Assembly: GCA_046542305.1 (NCBI GenBank)
Contig: JBKHBQ010000083.1
Coordinates: 1-14,383 of the forward strand
DNA: 14,383 bases
Direction: 5' to 3'
Source: JBKHBQ01 sp046542305
GTDB taxonomy: Bacteria > Bacteroidota > Bacteroidia > Bacteroidales > 4484-276
In this document: one piece after another, positions 1 to 8,726 of the stretch
Numbering within the stretch: position 1 is the first letter of the stretch
Layout: each line of letters opens with the position of its first letter
Notes under the pieces: generated by a model
What the model was told of the DNA's origin: nothing
Database searches by the model: none
The model's input: the letters and a program-made list of their open reading frames with translations, nothing else
Position numbers and translations under genes: made by a program

Positions 1-868
1 CGGGCTGCGGCATATCCTGCTCGACAAGCTCAACATTGCCAAAAGCCGGCGCAAGGTGGTGATATTTACCGAATGGAAAAAAATGATCAATATTATTGCC
101 CGCACCCTGCGGCTGAGCAAGATCGGCTTTGTGGAAATAACCGGAGATACACCCGTAAAACAGCGGAGAAAACTGATCAGCATTTTTGAGGAGGATGAAA
201 GCTGCAAAATTTTTCTGGCTACCGAAACCGGCGGCAGCGGCCTGAACCTTCAAGTGGCGGATACCGTGATCAATTTCGAGGTGCCCTATTCAGCCCTGCA
301 GAAAAACCAGCGGCTGGGGCGCATCGACCGTATCGGACAACGCTCGGAAAATCTCACCATTATCAATCTGATAGCCGAAGATTCGCTTGAAGAAAAGATG
401 GCCGCGGGCCTCGAACCGGAGAATACCCTCACCGACAGCCTGCTCAATCCCGATTCGGAAGACAAGGTGCTGGAACTCACCGATCGCGACAGGAAGGATT
501 TTCTGACGGCCCTTCAGGAAACCATAAATGATATGGGGCGTGAAAAGCCCGCAGAGAAGATCATCGATAAACCTGCCGGCGGTCAGATGCTGATCGATTT
601 TACAGATGAAGACCAGGAAATGATCGAACTGCGCACCTCCACAGAATCAAAAAAAACCGTCCGGCAACCCGATCAGCAGGAAGAAATCATGGAGGGGCAG
701 CGCATCGACAAGCAGGAGATCGATCAGGTGCTGTCCAGCGGAGTGGATTTCCTGAGCAATCTTTTTAAAATCACAACAGGTAAACACATCAATATCAGGA
801 AAGACAACCTTGAATATGATCCCGATACCGGCGAAATCACATTAAAATTCAAAGTAACCGGTCAATGA
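1..868 (+). CDS. SNF2/RapA-type DEAD/DEAH-box helicase, C-terminal part (5' end outside window)
   Basis: The reading frame is open from base 2, so the gene begins upstream of the window; 288 residues are visible. They hold the second RecA-like lobe of a superfamily 2 helicase: motif IV VVIFTEW at visible residues 19-25, motif V around TETGGSGLNLQ from residue 74, and motif VI QKNQRLGRIDRIGQ at 100-113. The QRxGRxxRxGQ form with its arginine fingers is the SNF2-family version, closest in feel to RapA/HepA-like ATPases that remodel protein-DNA complexes such as stalled RNA polymerase. After about residue 120 the protein becomes acidic and low-complexity, then ends in a short domain I do not recognise (about 225-288). 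The ATPase lobe with Walker A and B is outside the window, so activity cannot be judged. The TGA stop overlaps the ATG of the next gene as ATGA. Family call is firm; the specific role is inferred. Confidence 0.9.
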   Translation, partial: GLRHILLDKLNIAKSRRKVVIFTEWKKMINIIARTLRLSKIGFVEITGDTPVKQRRKLISIFEEDESCKIFLATETGGSGLNLQVADTVINFEVPYSALQKNQRLGRIDRIGQRSENLTIINLIAEDSLEEKMAAGLEPENTLTDSLLNPDSEDKVLELTDRDRKDFLTALQETINDMGREKPAEKIIDKPAGGQMLIDFTDEDQEMIELRTSTESKKTVRQPDQQEEIMEGQRIDKQEIDQVLSSGVDFLSNLFKITTGKHINIRKDNLEYDPDTGEITLKFKVTGQ

Positions 869-3800
869 ATTTCCTTGATAAGCTTCTTTTTCAGAAGATT
901 CATGTATATATTTGTATCAAATCACTTACTGATCGTTTGAGAAAGATATTTATCACCGGCATAATCTTCTGGATGCTTTTTACAGTTTCTGTTGCACAGG
1001 ATATCAACAGCGCAATCGAAAAACCTGTATTTCAACGCATCACAAACAGCGACGGGCTTTCGCAGGGATCAATCAGTGCCATCGCACAGGACAAGCTGGG
1101 ATTTATCTGGATAGGCACCGGAGACGGACTGAACAGGTACGATGGGTATAACATCAAGGTATACCGCCACAGGCTTGACAATGACGGCACAATAAGTTCC
1201 AATCTGATCAACGATCTTGCCACAGACCAGACAGGAAGAATATGGATAGCGACCGGAAACGGGCTGAACCTTTACCGGCCCGGTAGTGACCAATTCGAAG
1301 TTATCGACCTGCCTTTCATTGGCAAGGACAGGATCATAAATGTATTGAAATTCGACAGCTCAGGCCGGCTCTGGATCGGGACACAGTCTTCTGGCCTCAT
1401 CTGCCTGGATATCGCAAGCGGAGATACAAAGCTTTATGTAAATAATGCAGATGATCCTGAAACCGTCTCGTCGAATACCATCAGATCCATCCTGCCCGAC
1501 AGCAGGGGAAACATTTGGATCGGCACGGAAGACAGAGGAATTGATATGCTCCACCGTCAGTCGAAAACGGTGAAGCGGTTCAGGCCTGAGCCGGGAAATC
1601 CATACAGCATGAGTGATTTTCTGGCGTTGGCTCTGCTGGAGGATCCGAAGGGTAATATTTGGATAGGCACTTATGGCAATTCGATGATCTATCTTGATAC
1701 CGAAAACATGCGCTTTACGAATTACCATAAACTGAATCCCTTTAGCCGGACGCGCCTGCACAGTATCATATGCCTTCACCTGCAGGAAGATAATTTATGG
1801 ATTGGATCGGATTCGGAAGGGCTGTTTTGTTTTGATATTGAACACGATGAAATAAGCCATTTTAATGAAGGAAATACCGAAAACACCATTCTATATAGTA
1901 CCATTTCTTCTCTTTTTGTGGATAACAGTAATAACCTGTGGATCGGCACACTGGGAAAAGGCATAAACATCCTTAGTCCGTTTACAAAAGAGTTTTACCC
2001 GATTACACAAGAGGACAGGAATGGTTTGAAACTGGACTTTTCGAGCCTGCGAGGGATTTACGAAGATAAGGACAGCCTTACATGGATATGCGGTTATGGG
2101 GGATTGCAATGCGTTGATCTTATGAAAAGCTCTTCCACACTGTTATTCAGGGGTGCGATCTATGCTATTTGTCCCGATCCGCTGGATGATGATATTTTCT
2201 GGCTTGGGACGGAAGGAACGGGATTGGTGAGGTTTAATAAAAAACTCGCCGAAGGCAAATTTAAGCCTTATCAGATGTTTACAGGAAAAGACGCTATCGA
2301 TCCGCGTAAGCTGACCGGCATGCGGGTATATAAGATCGTGGACGGCCCGGATGACAAACTCTACATCGGTACCGAATCGGGCCTTAATATTTACGATCCG
2401 AACAGCAAATTATTCGACTTTATCAATCATGTGCCCGGCAACCCGGGAAGTCTTTGCGAAGGCAGGATCATTTCTGTTTATTTCGATAAGCAAAATACCT
2501 TATGGGCAGGATCAGTATCGGGAGGGTTGTCGCGCTATAATGAAGAAACGGGTGATTTTATCACATATAAAGCAACAGGAAATGCAGGTGCTTTGCCCGA
2601 TAACAGGATCAATGACATCTTCGAGGACAGCCAGGGAAATTTTTGGATTGCAACATCCATGGGGCTGTGCCTGATGAGCAGAACACTTGGGATATTCAAA
2701 ACATTTGGCGAACCCGACGGGCTTGCCAACGACGTGGTGTATGGCATTCTGGAAGACGGAAACGGTAATTTGTGGCTTAGCACCAATCAGGGGCTGTCGA
2801 AATTCAACATCCGCTCCGAAACTTTTCAGAATTTCGATTCGCAGGACGGGCTGCCCGGAAATGAGTTCAACTCCAATTCGTTTTTTAAAGCCACCGATTC
2901 GAGGCTGTATTTCGGCGGGGTAAATGGCCTGGTGGTATTTAATCCCGAAAGGATCAAACTCAATCCCAATCCTCCACAACCTGTATTTACATATCTCACG
3001 ATGTATGCCCGCAACACGGTTGTAACGCACGATATCGCCTATGCTGAGCAGATAAGGATTGCACCTGACATAAATCTGATCACCCTCGAATTTGCCGCCC
3101 TTAGTTTTATTAATCCCGAAAACTGCCGGTATGCATACAGGTTTGATGGAAATGTAAATAATTGGATTGACATCGGCCATAATCGCTCCATCACGATGAA
3201 TTACCCTGAACCGGGCACCCATACATTATTCGTAAAGGCCGCCAACAGTGACGGAATATGGAACGAACGGGCTACTTCAGTAACCCTGACGGTGATGCCG
3301 GAATTTCACGAAACCGCCTGGTTCAAATTCCTGCTGGGACTGCTCGTCTTATGCAGCGTATTTGCCATTTATATTGTAAGGATCAATGTCATCAAAAAAC
3401 AAAAGAAAAAGCTTAGCCTTTTAGTGGATCAAAAAACCGAGCAGCTACGTATTATCAACAAGCAGCTAAAGTCCGTCAATAATACCAAGGACAAATTCTT
3501 CAGTATCATTGCCCACGACCTGAAAAATCCCTTCAATTCGCTTATGGGCTTCAGCGAATTGCTGGAACAGGAGTGGAACGAAATAAATGACCGGGAAAAA
3601 CTGGAGATCGTAAAAATGATGAACAGTACCTCCACAGATACTTATCAGCTCTTGGTAAACCTGCTGGAGTGGTCGCGTTTACAAAGTGACAAGATCGATT
3701 TCTGTCCGCTGAATATAAATCTTGAATTTCTTATTCGCGGCACATACCAGCAAATTAAAGCCAATGCTTTCCTGAAAAACCTGCTGATCAGAATAAAAGT

Positions 3801-4251
3801 CCCCGGAGATATAGAGGTATATGCCGATGAAAACATGCTGAATACCCTGGTGAGGAATTTACTTTCAAACGCCGTTAAATTCACACCGAGGCATGGCAGG
3901 ATCTATATTTCTGCCAGTCAGGCACAGGGAATGGCAAGATGTTGCATTGAGGATACGGGCATTGGTATGACTCCGGAACATGCCGCAAAACTGTTTACGG
4001 ACGACATTCCGGAAACTACCGGCGGAACCGAAGGCGAAACGGGTACCGGGCTCGGGCTGATCCTGTGCAGAGAATTTGTAAGAATGCATAAGGGAAAAAT
4101 ATGGGTAGAAACCGAACCGGGAAAAGGCAGCAGATTTTATTTTACAATTCCTTTGGCAAAACCTCAACCCTCAGCAAAGCCGGAACTCAGTAACACAGTA
4201 TTTAAAGAAAACCCCGAAGATTTGAATCCGCTTCCGGATTTGAGCCGGTAA
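865..4251 (+). CDS. two-propeller (Reg_prop/Y_Y_Y) membrane sensor histidine kinase
   Basis: An 1128-residue sensor kinase. The N-terminus has a hydrophobic export signal (about residues 28-44). Fourteen Reg_prop blades follow (about 70-700), each marked by a WIGT-G-like motif followed by a G(L/I)-hydrophobic-D/N turn, enough for two seven-bladed beta-propellers. Next come a Y_Y_Y domain (about 740-802), one membrane helix (about 820-841) and a basic coiled-coil linker. The cytoplasmic kinase has the H-box HDLKNP with phospho-acceptor His884, N-box with Asn998 and Asn1002, G1 box DTGIG (1030-1034) and G2 box GTGLGL (1060-1065). This is the input architecture of Bacteroidota hybrid two-component systems that sense glycans, but the protein stops about 30 residues after the ATPase, with no receiver or AraC-type output domain, and no response regulator is in view. 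The ATG overlaps the helicase stop. An in-frame TTG at 937 would give a more normal signal peptide and lies just after a TATATTTG element. Ligand unknown. Confidence 0.93.
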   Translation: MNFLDKLLFQKIHVYICIKSLTDRLRKIFITGIIFWMLFTVSVAQDINSAIEKPVFQRITNSDGLSQGSISAIAQDKLGFIWIGTGDGLNRYDGYNIKVYRHRLDNDGTISSNLINDLATDQTGRIWIATGNGLNLYRPGSDQFEVIDLPFIGKDRIINVLKFDSSGRLWIGTQSSGLICLDIASGDTKLYVNNADDPETVSSNTIRSILPDSRGNIWIGTEDRGIDMLHRQSKTVKRFRPEPGNPYSMSDFLALALLEDPKGNIWIGTYGNSMIYLDTENMRFTNYHKLNPFSRTRLHSIICLHLQEDNLWIGSDSEGLFCFDIEHDEISHFNEGNTENTILYSTISSLFVDNSNNLWIGTLGKGINILSPFTKEFYPITQEDRNGLKLDFSSLRGIYEDKDSLTWICGYGGLQCVDLMKSSSTLLFRGAIYAICPDPLDDDIFWLGTEGTGLVRFNKKLAEGKFKPYQMFTGKDAIDPRKLTGMRVYKIVDGPDDKLYIGTESGLNIYDPNSKLFDFINHVPGNPGSLCEGRIISVYFDKQNTLWAGSVSGGLSRYNEETGDFITYKATGNAGALPDNRINDIFEDSQGNFWIATSMGLCLMSRTLGIFKTFGEPDGLANDVVYGILEDGNGNLWLSTNQGLSKFNIRSETFQNFDSQDGLPGNEFNSNSFFKATDSRLYFGGVNGLVVFNPERIKLNPNPPQPVFTYLTMYARNTVVTHDIAYAEQIRIAPDINLITLEFAALSFINPENCRYAYRFDGNVNNWIDIGHNRSITMNYPEPGTHTLFVKAANSDGIWNERATSVTLTVMPEFHETAWFKFLLGLLVLCSVFAIYIVRINVIKKQKKKLSLLVDQKTEQLRIINKQLKSVNNTKDKFFSIIAHDLKNPFNSLMGFSELLEQEWNEINDREKLEIVKMMNSTSTDTYQLLVNLLEWSRLQSDKIDFCPLNINLEFLIRGTYQQIKANAFLKNLLIRIKVPGDIEVYADENMLNTLVRNLLSNAVKFTPRHGRIYISASQAQGMARCCIEDTGIGMTPEHAAKLFTDDIPETTGGTEGETGTGLGLILCREFVRMHKGKIWVETEPGKGSRFYFTIPLAKPQPSAKPELSNTVFKENPEDLNPLPDLSR
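907..914 (+). promoter_or_regulatory. candidate -7 promoter element (TATATTTG) for the sensor kinase
   Basis: TATATTTG is a full match to the Bacteroidota -7 consensus TAnnTTTG. It lies inside the annotated N-terminus of the sensor kinase, 22 bases before an in-frame TTG at 937. Initiation around 920 would give a short leader and a kinase starting at residue 25. I see no good TTTG -33 element at the right distance, so the match could be chance. Confidence 0.3.
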
Positions 4252-4426
4252 AATCAGATTTTTGTAACTCAGAGATCAGCCATTCCGAACAAATCTGAAA
4301 ATCCATTGCGCCAAAACACAAACACGGAACTTTCCCTGCAGGTCTGCTCACCACAGTAAAAAATGCCATTGCACCGGTTCCCTTCCAGTCAAAATTTTTG
4401 AGTATGCTTTAAGATTTTGTAGCGAT

Positions 4427-4459
4427 AAAAAAACTGCCCGGCAAGGAGGACCGGGCAGT
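4427..4459 (-). terminator. Rho-independent terminator of the gingipain-like protease gene
   Basis: A perfect 9-bp GC-rich stem (ACTGCCCGG at 4433-4441 with CCGGGCAGT at 4451-4459) encloses a 9-base loop. On the minus strand the stem is followed directly by seven T (the A run at 4427-4433). It sits 21 bases past the protease stop codon. There is no T tract on the other side, so it acts in one direction only and would not terminate the converging sensor-kinase transcript. The rest of the gap from 4252 shows nothing else. Confidence 0.9.
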
Positions 4460-4480
4460 GCTATCATAATGAGGCTGAGT

Positions 4481-7400
4481 TTATTGAATAATAAGTTTTT
4501 CTGTACTTACTTCGCTTCCCTGAATGATTTTCACAAAATAAACACCGGCCTCAAGTGCGGAAATACTGATTTCTTCACCTGAAGCAACACCGGTTTTCTG
4601 ATAAACCATTTGTCCGGTATGTGAAAAGATGCTCACATCGCATTGCTGCGAAAGGCTGAAAGTAATGGTTTCCGAAGCCGGATTCGGATAAATGAAGGCG
4701 CTTGCATTGGCTACTTCATTAATTCCCGTCACCTCCCTGCCGTCGAAATCGATGGTTTGGGGATAGAGATAGAAATTAAGGGCACTGGTTCCGTTGTCCA
4801 CCACTGTCACATTATTTATGGTTTCGCTCTGGTAGCCTGCAGCCGAACATTCGATGTTGTAGGTTCCGCCCGGCAGGCTCAGGGTATAGTGGCTGCCGAA
4901 AGGCGTCTGATAAGCCACGGCGCCAAAATCGGAATCCATTGCAGAAACCCATGCGTCGCCTATGGAAATTTTGGTCACGGCATCCCTGACAAATCCCTGC
5001 AGCTTTCCGATAAATCCACCAATAGTCACCTGAACAGGATTGCAATGGCCTGATTCGCCTTCGGCATAAACTGCGGAAACGGCATACCAATAGCTTCCTT
5101 CGGGACAGTCGGGGTCGGTCATGGTGGTTTGGGTCATCATATTGGCTACCATCACCCCATCACGATAAACATTGTATCCCATCAGTTCGAAACGCTCGGG
5201 AGCATTCCACGAAAGCGTAACATCATCACCATTCACCTGTGCGGTAAGGTTTTCAGGCGGGGGCAGATAAGCGGGTTCTCCGATCACCACGGTGTAGTCC
5301 TCGGTTTCACCATACGAGAAATCCGCACACGGATCGCTGGAGGAATCCAACCAGCGGGCCCGCAGGCGCATACGTTTGGTGCCGGTGGGTACATCATCCG
5401 GAATGGTTATATCGGTATAGTACAACTGACCGGAATTATCCAGTTCAAAATCCGTGAGCAACCGTTCCGACTCTTCAAATTCCTTGTTATCATTAAAGTC
5501 AATCCATATTGTGGCAAACTGGCTGCTGTAGCCCGTTTCCATCGTTACCTCATAGGTCATTCCCGGATCGAGCGGCGTAATCATATCCGTAAAATCGCCG
5601 TAGCCCATAATGCCGTTGTCTTCACTACATCCATTATTAAGATTGTTGATCTCGGCAACGGCAAAACCCGTGATGCCGTCTCCGTATGAGCAATTAGCCT
5701 CGCCGTAGCAATAATCCGGGAACAGTACCCCAAACACGGCACTTCCGGCAAACCCGTAATCGGCAGTGAAATTCACCTCCAGGTCAGCGGTATATCCTGC
5801 CGGGATGGTCGATGCAGCTGTAACACTGAAAGCTGCCGTTCCGGTTTCATCGCCGAGGATGGTACCAAACTCCTGCGGATCAGCAGTATTGATAGTTATA
5901 TAGGTATCAAGACTCTCAAGCGTTCCCAAAACATTGAAGGCATCGGCCGAGCCGTTATTGCTGATCACCACGATGAGATCGGCGGTTTCGCCCGGATCAA
6001 GAATACCATTGTTGTTCCCGTTTGAATCGTCGATGGTAAATTCCTCGTATTCCAGCAAAGCTGAATATGCCGTGATGGTGAACATGCTTTCCCAGGTTTC
6101 CTGACCGGTGGCCACCACCTCAAAACTGATACCATGACCTTCAGGCACGTCACCTGCAATATCAAAGGCAAAAGCATCGGTGATGGTTTTAACTTCGCCG
6201 GCGGCAAGGTTGCCGAAGTTCTCGGTTCCGTCGGTAATTGTCACGTACTCATCGGATGTAGAAATCGTCACCTGCACATTGCTGGCCTGTTCAACGCCTA
6301 CGTTTTTCATGGCGAAATCGAGCAGCACATTGCCGTCGAAATATTCAAGGATGCCGTTTGCGTTTCCGTTTGCATCATTAAGTTCATAGTTGCTGTAGAT
6401 CACGTATGGCCCTGTAGGCGGAATGCACTGGATGGTTTCGTAAATGGTTTCGCAGTTGAATCCGGTGATGACAATCTGTACATCGCCCGGCACAAAGTCG
6501 TTGGGAATAGAAACAAACCCACTGGCATCAGTCACAGCCGAATGGGTGATGTCGTTCTGTGATAAGGCAACCATAGCACCCTCAAAAGGTGATCCGTTTT
6601 TGGTGACGGTGGTTTCAAAAGGCGTTCCCACCAGCATCACATTATTTGTATAGCTGAGGTCGGCCGGTGTTGCGGTTCTGAGCTGCATGGCAGGGTCGCC
6701 GAAAAGAATCCAGGTTTGAGCGGTATTCAGGTCACCCGGAGATTCGGTGATCATCAGCACCAGTCCATTGAAAACAACGGACCCGAATGTGGTACGTCCT
6801 TCGGTGGTGGTAATACCATTCTGACCGGGATGCTGACTGTAATCGTAACCACCGATGATCAGGTCGTTGAAATAGTCCTGTCCGCGCATCGGCGGATCCC
6901 ATGGCTGATTGATGGTCGACATGAGCGCTCCTACGGCACCGCCGCCCTCCTGGTTCATCCAGGCTTCCGCAAAGCAGAAGGTAGAATGATAGGCTCCGTT
7001 GACGCAGGCTACCGAAAAGATAAACGGCAGCTTGTCGCCGTTGGTCAGGCTGGCAATGTGCGAGTTGCTAAAGCCCGAACTTCCCCATGACGTGCTTGAA
7101 CCGTGGCCGCAGTAGTTTATAATACTTGTGCCGGTTTCGAGTGCAGCCGTTACCATGGTTGAGTTTGCCGTGGGATCGTAGATGGGGTTGTGATTGTTAT
7201 AGGTAAACGGATCGAGTTTATCATCGTAAATGATCTGAATATGCTCGTCGTCGTACTCGCCGTCATCGCCGGAGCCCTGATTACTGGCAACGCCGGTAGC
7301 AGTTTCGTACCATGTTCCCGACAGATCGGGATCTTTTTCGTAATCGATGATTTTGTTCACCTGGATGGTGACATCGGCTGCTGAATTGGCTGCCAGACGA

Positions 7401-8368
7401 CCTACGGCAATATCGAAATAATCATCGTTACCCACCACGCAACCTGTTACAGGGTCCTGCGGTGTGCCGTCGATGTTGGCACATTTCACGTCGTTCCAGT
7501 CGCCTACCATCAATACATACAGAATATTGTTGTTGGCATCGTACATATCCTGAACCAGCCCGTCAACATTGGTTCCGGTTGAAACCACCTCTTTATGCAC
7601 CACATTTCCTTTTTCTGTTTTCCAGTCGATGTAGGGCTGAATGGCAGCCTCATCGCGAGCGGTACAGATCACAAGGATTTCTCCGTTCTCGGCAATGGTC
7701 AGGTCGTCTGTCGGTGCATCATAATTTATAAAGGCACTTTCATACACACCGATCATCTCCCTGAGCGGCATTTCCGAAGTTATTGTGAGCGGATTGGTTG
7801 GCTGATCATTATTTTCGATCAGTTGGACGGTGAAATTCTGATAAACACGCAGTACATTTTTGGCTGCATTGTACTGAAACGGATAAACCGTAACCGTAGC
7901 GCCGCGTACATCCTTGATGATATAGGGTGAAGTCATTTCTACCTTGTCACCGGGATAGAACCGGTTGGTAATGGAAGCGGGATCAATGGTATACGGGATC
8001 GATGACGGATCCTGATCACGATAGATCACTCCGCGGGAAGGTACCGGCGGGTGTTCCAAAGTATAATCCGTGTAATCACCTCCGGTAAAAACCACATCGT
8101 AGTTTTTAATATCCGAAAGCTGAAGGGCGGTGGTAACCAAGGGCAGTTCAGCCCAGCCGGTTTTTTCGGTGTGGAGCTTACAACCGCTTTCGATTCGTGT
8201 GTAAACAGAGCCGTTCAGCGTAACGGGTGTGATGGAAACCTTTTGGATGGTATATTCCAACTGCATGGTTCCCGGTTGCGGTTCGCTGTAGCTTACCTTG
8301 TATCCATCAGCAAAGGATGCATAACTAAAGGCAAAAAGCATGATAAAAAGCGTAATGAGTTTTCTCAT
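4481..8368 (-). CDS. secreted gingipain-like cysteine protease (peptidase C25) with T9SS sorting domain
   Basis: A 1295-residue secreted protease precursor. A Sec signal peptide occupies about residues 1-20 (MRKL then a hydrophobic core, ending near ASFADG). A C25 propeptide follows (about 21-205), then the catalytic region (about 225-565). Catalytic His422 lies in YCGHGSSTSWG and catalytic Cys455 in FSVACVNGAYH; the 33-residue spacing equals that of His211 and Cys244 in gingipain RgpB. Asp373 aligns with RgpB Asp163 at the base of the S1 pocket, which suggests cleavage after Arg. Downstream are an Ig-like domain (about 566-650), two related CARDB-like repeats (655-770 and 772-883), a GEVED domain (about 890-1029), a fibronectin III domain (1035-1117), a carboxypeptidase-regulatory-like fold (1121-1203) and a type A T9SS C-terminal signal (about 1224-1295, opening YPNPASETI). 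It should be exported by Sec, then by T9SS to the cell surface or medium. Single-gene unit with its own terminator; I see no clear promoter consensus upstream. Substrate unknown. Confidence 0.95.
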   Translation of the reverse strand: MRKLITLFIMLFAFSYASFADGYKVSYSEPQPGTMQLEYTIQKVSITPVTLNGSVYTRIESGCKLHTEKTGWAELPLVTTALQLSDIKNYDVVFTGGDYTDYTLEHPPVPSRGVIYRDQDPSSIPYTIDPASITNRFYPGDKVEMTSPYIIKDVRGATVTVYPFQYNAAKNVLRVYQNFTVQLIENNDQPTNPLTITSEMPLREMIGVYESAFINYDAPTDDLTIAENGEILVICTARDEAAIQPYIDWKTEKGNVVHKEVVSTGTNVDGLVQDMYDANNNILYVLMVGDWNDVKCANIDGTPQDPVTGCVVGNDDYFDIAVGRLAANSAADVTIQVNKIIDYEKDPDLSGTWYETATGVASNQGSGDDGEYDDEHIQIIYDDKLDPFTYNNHNPIYDPTANSTMVTAALETGTSIINYCGHGSSTSWGSSGFSNSHIASLTNGDKLPFIFSVACVNGAYHSTFCFAEAWMNQEGGGAVGALMSTINQPWDPPMRGQDYFNDLIIGGYDYSQHPGQNGITTTEGRTTFGSVVFNGLVLMITESPGDLNTAQTWILFGDPAMQLRTATPADLSYTNNVMLVGTPFETTVTKNGSPFEGAMVALSQNDITHSAVTDASGFVSIPNDFVPGDVQIVITGFNCETIYETIQCIPPTGPYVIYSNYELNDANGNANGILEYFDGNVLLDFAMKNVGVEQASNVQVTISTSDEYVTITDGTENFGNLAAGEVKTITDAFAFDIAGDVPEGHGISFEVVATGQETWESMFTITAYSALLEYEEFTIDDSNGNNNGILDPGETADLIVVISNNGSADAFNVLGTLESLDTYITINTADPQEFGTILGDETGTAAFSVTAASTIPAGYTADLEVNFTADYGFAGSAVFGVLFPDYCYGEANCSYGDGITGFAVAEINNLNNGCSEDNGIMGYGDFTDMITPLDPGMTYEVTMETGYSSQFATIWIDFNDNKEFEESERLLTDFELDNSGQLYYTDITIPDDVPTGTKRMRLRARWLDSSSDPCADFSYGETEDYTVVIGEPAYLPPPENLTAQVNGDDVTLSWNAPERFELMGYNVYRDGVMVANMMTQTTMTDPDCPEGSYWYAVSAVYAEGESGHCNPVQVTIGGFIGKLQGFVRDAVTKISIGDAWVSAMDSDFGAVAYQTPFGSHYTLSLPGGTYNIECSAAGYQSETINNVTVVDNGTSALNFYLYPQTIDFDGREVTGINEVANASAFIYPNPASETITFSLSQQCDVSIFSHTGQMVYQKTGVASGEEISISALEAGVYFVKIIQGSEVSTEKLIIQ

Positions 8369-8726
8369 AATGAACTGTGATTTTGGTTAGTAAATCTGTT
8401 TTTTTGATGCGATGAAATTACGAAAAAATAGAATAATAAAAGGGTATTTTTTAAACCGAAGGCCTTAGGGGCAGATATTTGTTTTACTAAATTAATTACA
8501 GATTAAACATATTGTGCATGATTCTGTTTTTTTTTTGACACGTCACACGCCTGTCCTGATAGAAAAGCTGATCAGATTAAATGTAATACGAACGGCAGCA
8601 TGGTCATTGAGAACCCTCGCTCTGACAATCATCACTATTTGCTCCTGATGAGGTCCTCCGGCAAAAAAAAAGACCCGGAGCCGCTAAAGCTTCCGGGCCG
8701 GGATATATGTGGATTAGAAGCGAAAC
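8369..8726. other. intergenic region between protease start and SDR stop
   Basis: No credible gene is present. The part next to 8368 should carry the minus-strand promoter of the protease; it is AT-rich, but I find no full TAnnTTTG match on that strand. A run of ten T lies at 8527-8536. A small palindrome CTGATCAG is at 8568-8575. The right-hand end holds the SDR terminator, listed separately. Confidence 0.6.
8663..8697 (-). terminator. Rho-independent terminator of the SDR gene
   Basis: The arms CCCGGAGC (8674-8681) and GCTTCCGGG (8689-8697) pair with one bulged T around a 7-base loop. On the minus strand the hairpin is followed by GTC and nine T (the A run at 8663-8671). It lies about 30 bases past the SDR stop codon, in the right orientation. 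Confidence 0.85.

Noticed and set aside
2512..3222. 236-codon minus-strand open frame
   Set aside because: Antisense to the propeller and Y_Y_Y part of the sensor kinase, with no domain of its own.
865..4251. Complete hybrid two-component system (HTCS)
   Set aside because: The protein ends about 30 residues after the ATPase domain; there is no receiver or AraC-type helix-turn-helix.
5129..5689. 186-codon plus-strand open frame
   Set aside because: Antisense to the GEVED/FN3 part of the protease; no recognisable protein.
8568..8575. CTGATCAG palindrome as an operator
   Set aside because: An isolated 8-bp palindrome in a long gap, not placed on a recognisable promoter; expected by chance.
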